From Clostridia bacterium (GTDB taxonomy: Bacteria > Bacillota_A > Clostridia > Oscillospirales > CAG-272), in NCBI GenBank assembly GCA_017411885.1, contig JAFQPF010000199.1, positions 1 through 5,508 of the forward strand: 5,508 bases of DNA, read 5' to 3'. A program made the position numbers and the translations under genes. How positions within the stretch are numbered: position 1 is the first letter of the stretch; each line of letters begins with the position of its first letter. This document shows, one piece after another, positions 5,480 to 5,508 of this stretch. The notes below the pieces were generated by a model that worked only from the letters and a program-made list of their open reading frames with translations, had not been told where the DNA came from and ran no database searches.

Positions 5480-5508
5480 GTGGACGAACAAATGCAGACC
5501 AAATCATC

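Larger units (their letters stand above)
5384..5508 (-). repeat. Long direct repeat, copy 2, continuing past the window edge
   Basis: Second copy of the unit at 5211-5335. Differences fall at the box (T to C), two bases in the leader (GG to AA), a three-base patch (CCA to ATG at 5492-5494) and near the edge (C to T at 5507). Similarity has not ended at 5508, so the array probably continues. Confidence 0.93.

Noticed and set aside
5130..5491. Small minus-strand ORFs (62, 60 and 65 aa) in the repeat array, two sharing the same first 30 residues and one with a repeated PHFACPCYG peptide
   Set aside because: The shared peptide results from translating the 173-bp repeat and palindrome, and PHFACPCYG arises because the 27-bp period is divisible by three. 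Starts are alternative codons without clear ribosome binding sites, the copies diverge after the shared part, and base changes preserve hairpins.

Overview
This window most likely comes from a Gram-positive Clostridia-type gut bacterium, possibly Oscillospiraceae or Ruminococcaceae. The reasons are an S-layer-homology (SLH) surface protein, strong AGGAG-type ribosome binding, sigmaA-like promoters, and a clostridial-looking ketodeoxygluconate kinase/aldolase pair. The genus is not resolvable by eye.

Layout: Bases 1-2748 (+) hold the 3' part of a large surface protein, open at the left edge. It has a right-handed beta-helix-like region, three SLH repeats placed internally, and a C-terminal module whose last ~40 residues resemble the first visible residues, so the same module probably stands on both sides. 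Bases 2749-2960 are a convergent intergenic gap with three hairpins; the rightmost is the likely terminator of the opposing operon. Bases 2961-4970 (-) hold a two-gene operon, kdgK then a KDPG aldolase (eda) fused to a C-terminal glyoxalase/VOC-like domain. The genes are 12 nt apart and the eda ribosome binding site overlaps the kdgK stop. A strong extended -10 promoter (5055-5083) with a candidate operator precedes kdgK.

Together KdgK and Eda convert 2-keto-3-deoxygluconate, the common product of uronate (pectin, glucuronan) breakdown, into pyruvate and glyceraldehyde-3-phosphate. A beta-helix protein fixed to the wall is compatible with uronic-acid polysaccharide use, but no catalytic residues were identified in it, so that link is inference.

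Bases ~5111-5508 are non-coding and are the most unusual part. A unit is directly repeated with a 173-bp period and runs off the right edge. Each unit carries, on the minus strand, a palindrome, a near-consensus promoter (TTGTCA-N18-TATAAT), a conserved GCRTTTTGCC box and a hairpin. The box-hairpin block is further duplicated as a 27-bp tandem repeat in the unit next to kdgK, and that unit ends in a terminator-like hairpin with a short T run. Hairpins in equivalent positions keep a 6-bp stem and the same 3-nt loop while two base pairs differ by compensatory changes. This suggests a short structured RNA (~100 nt) or a mobile palindromic element family just upstream of the kdgK promoter.
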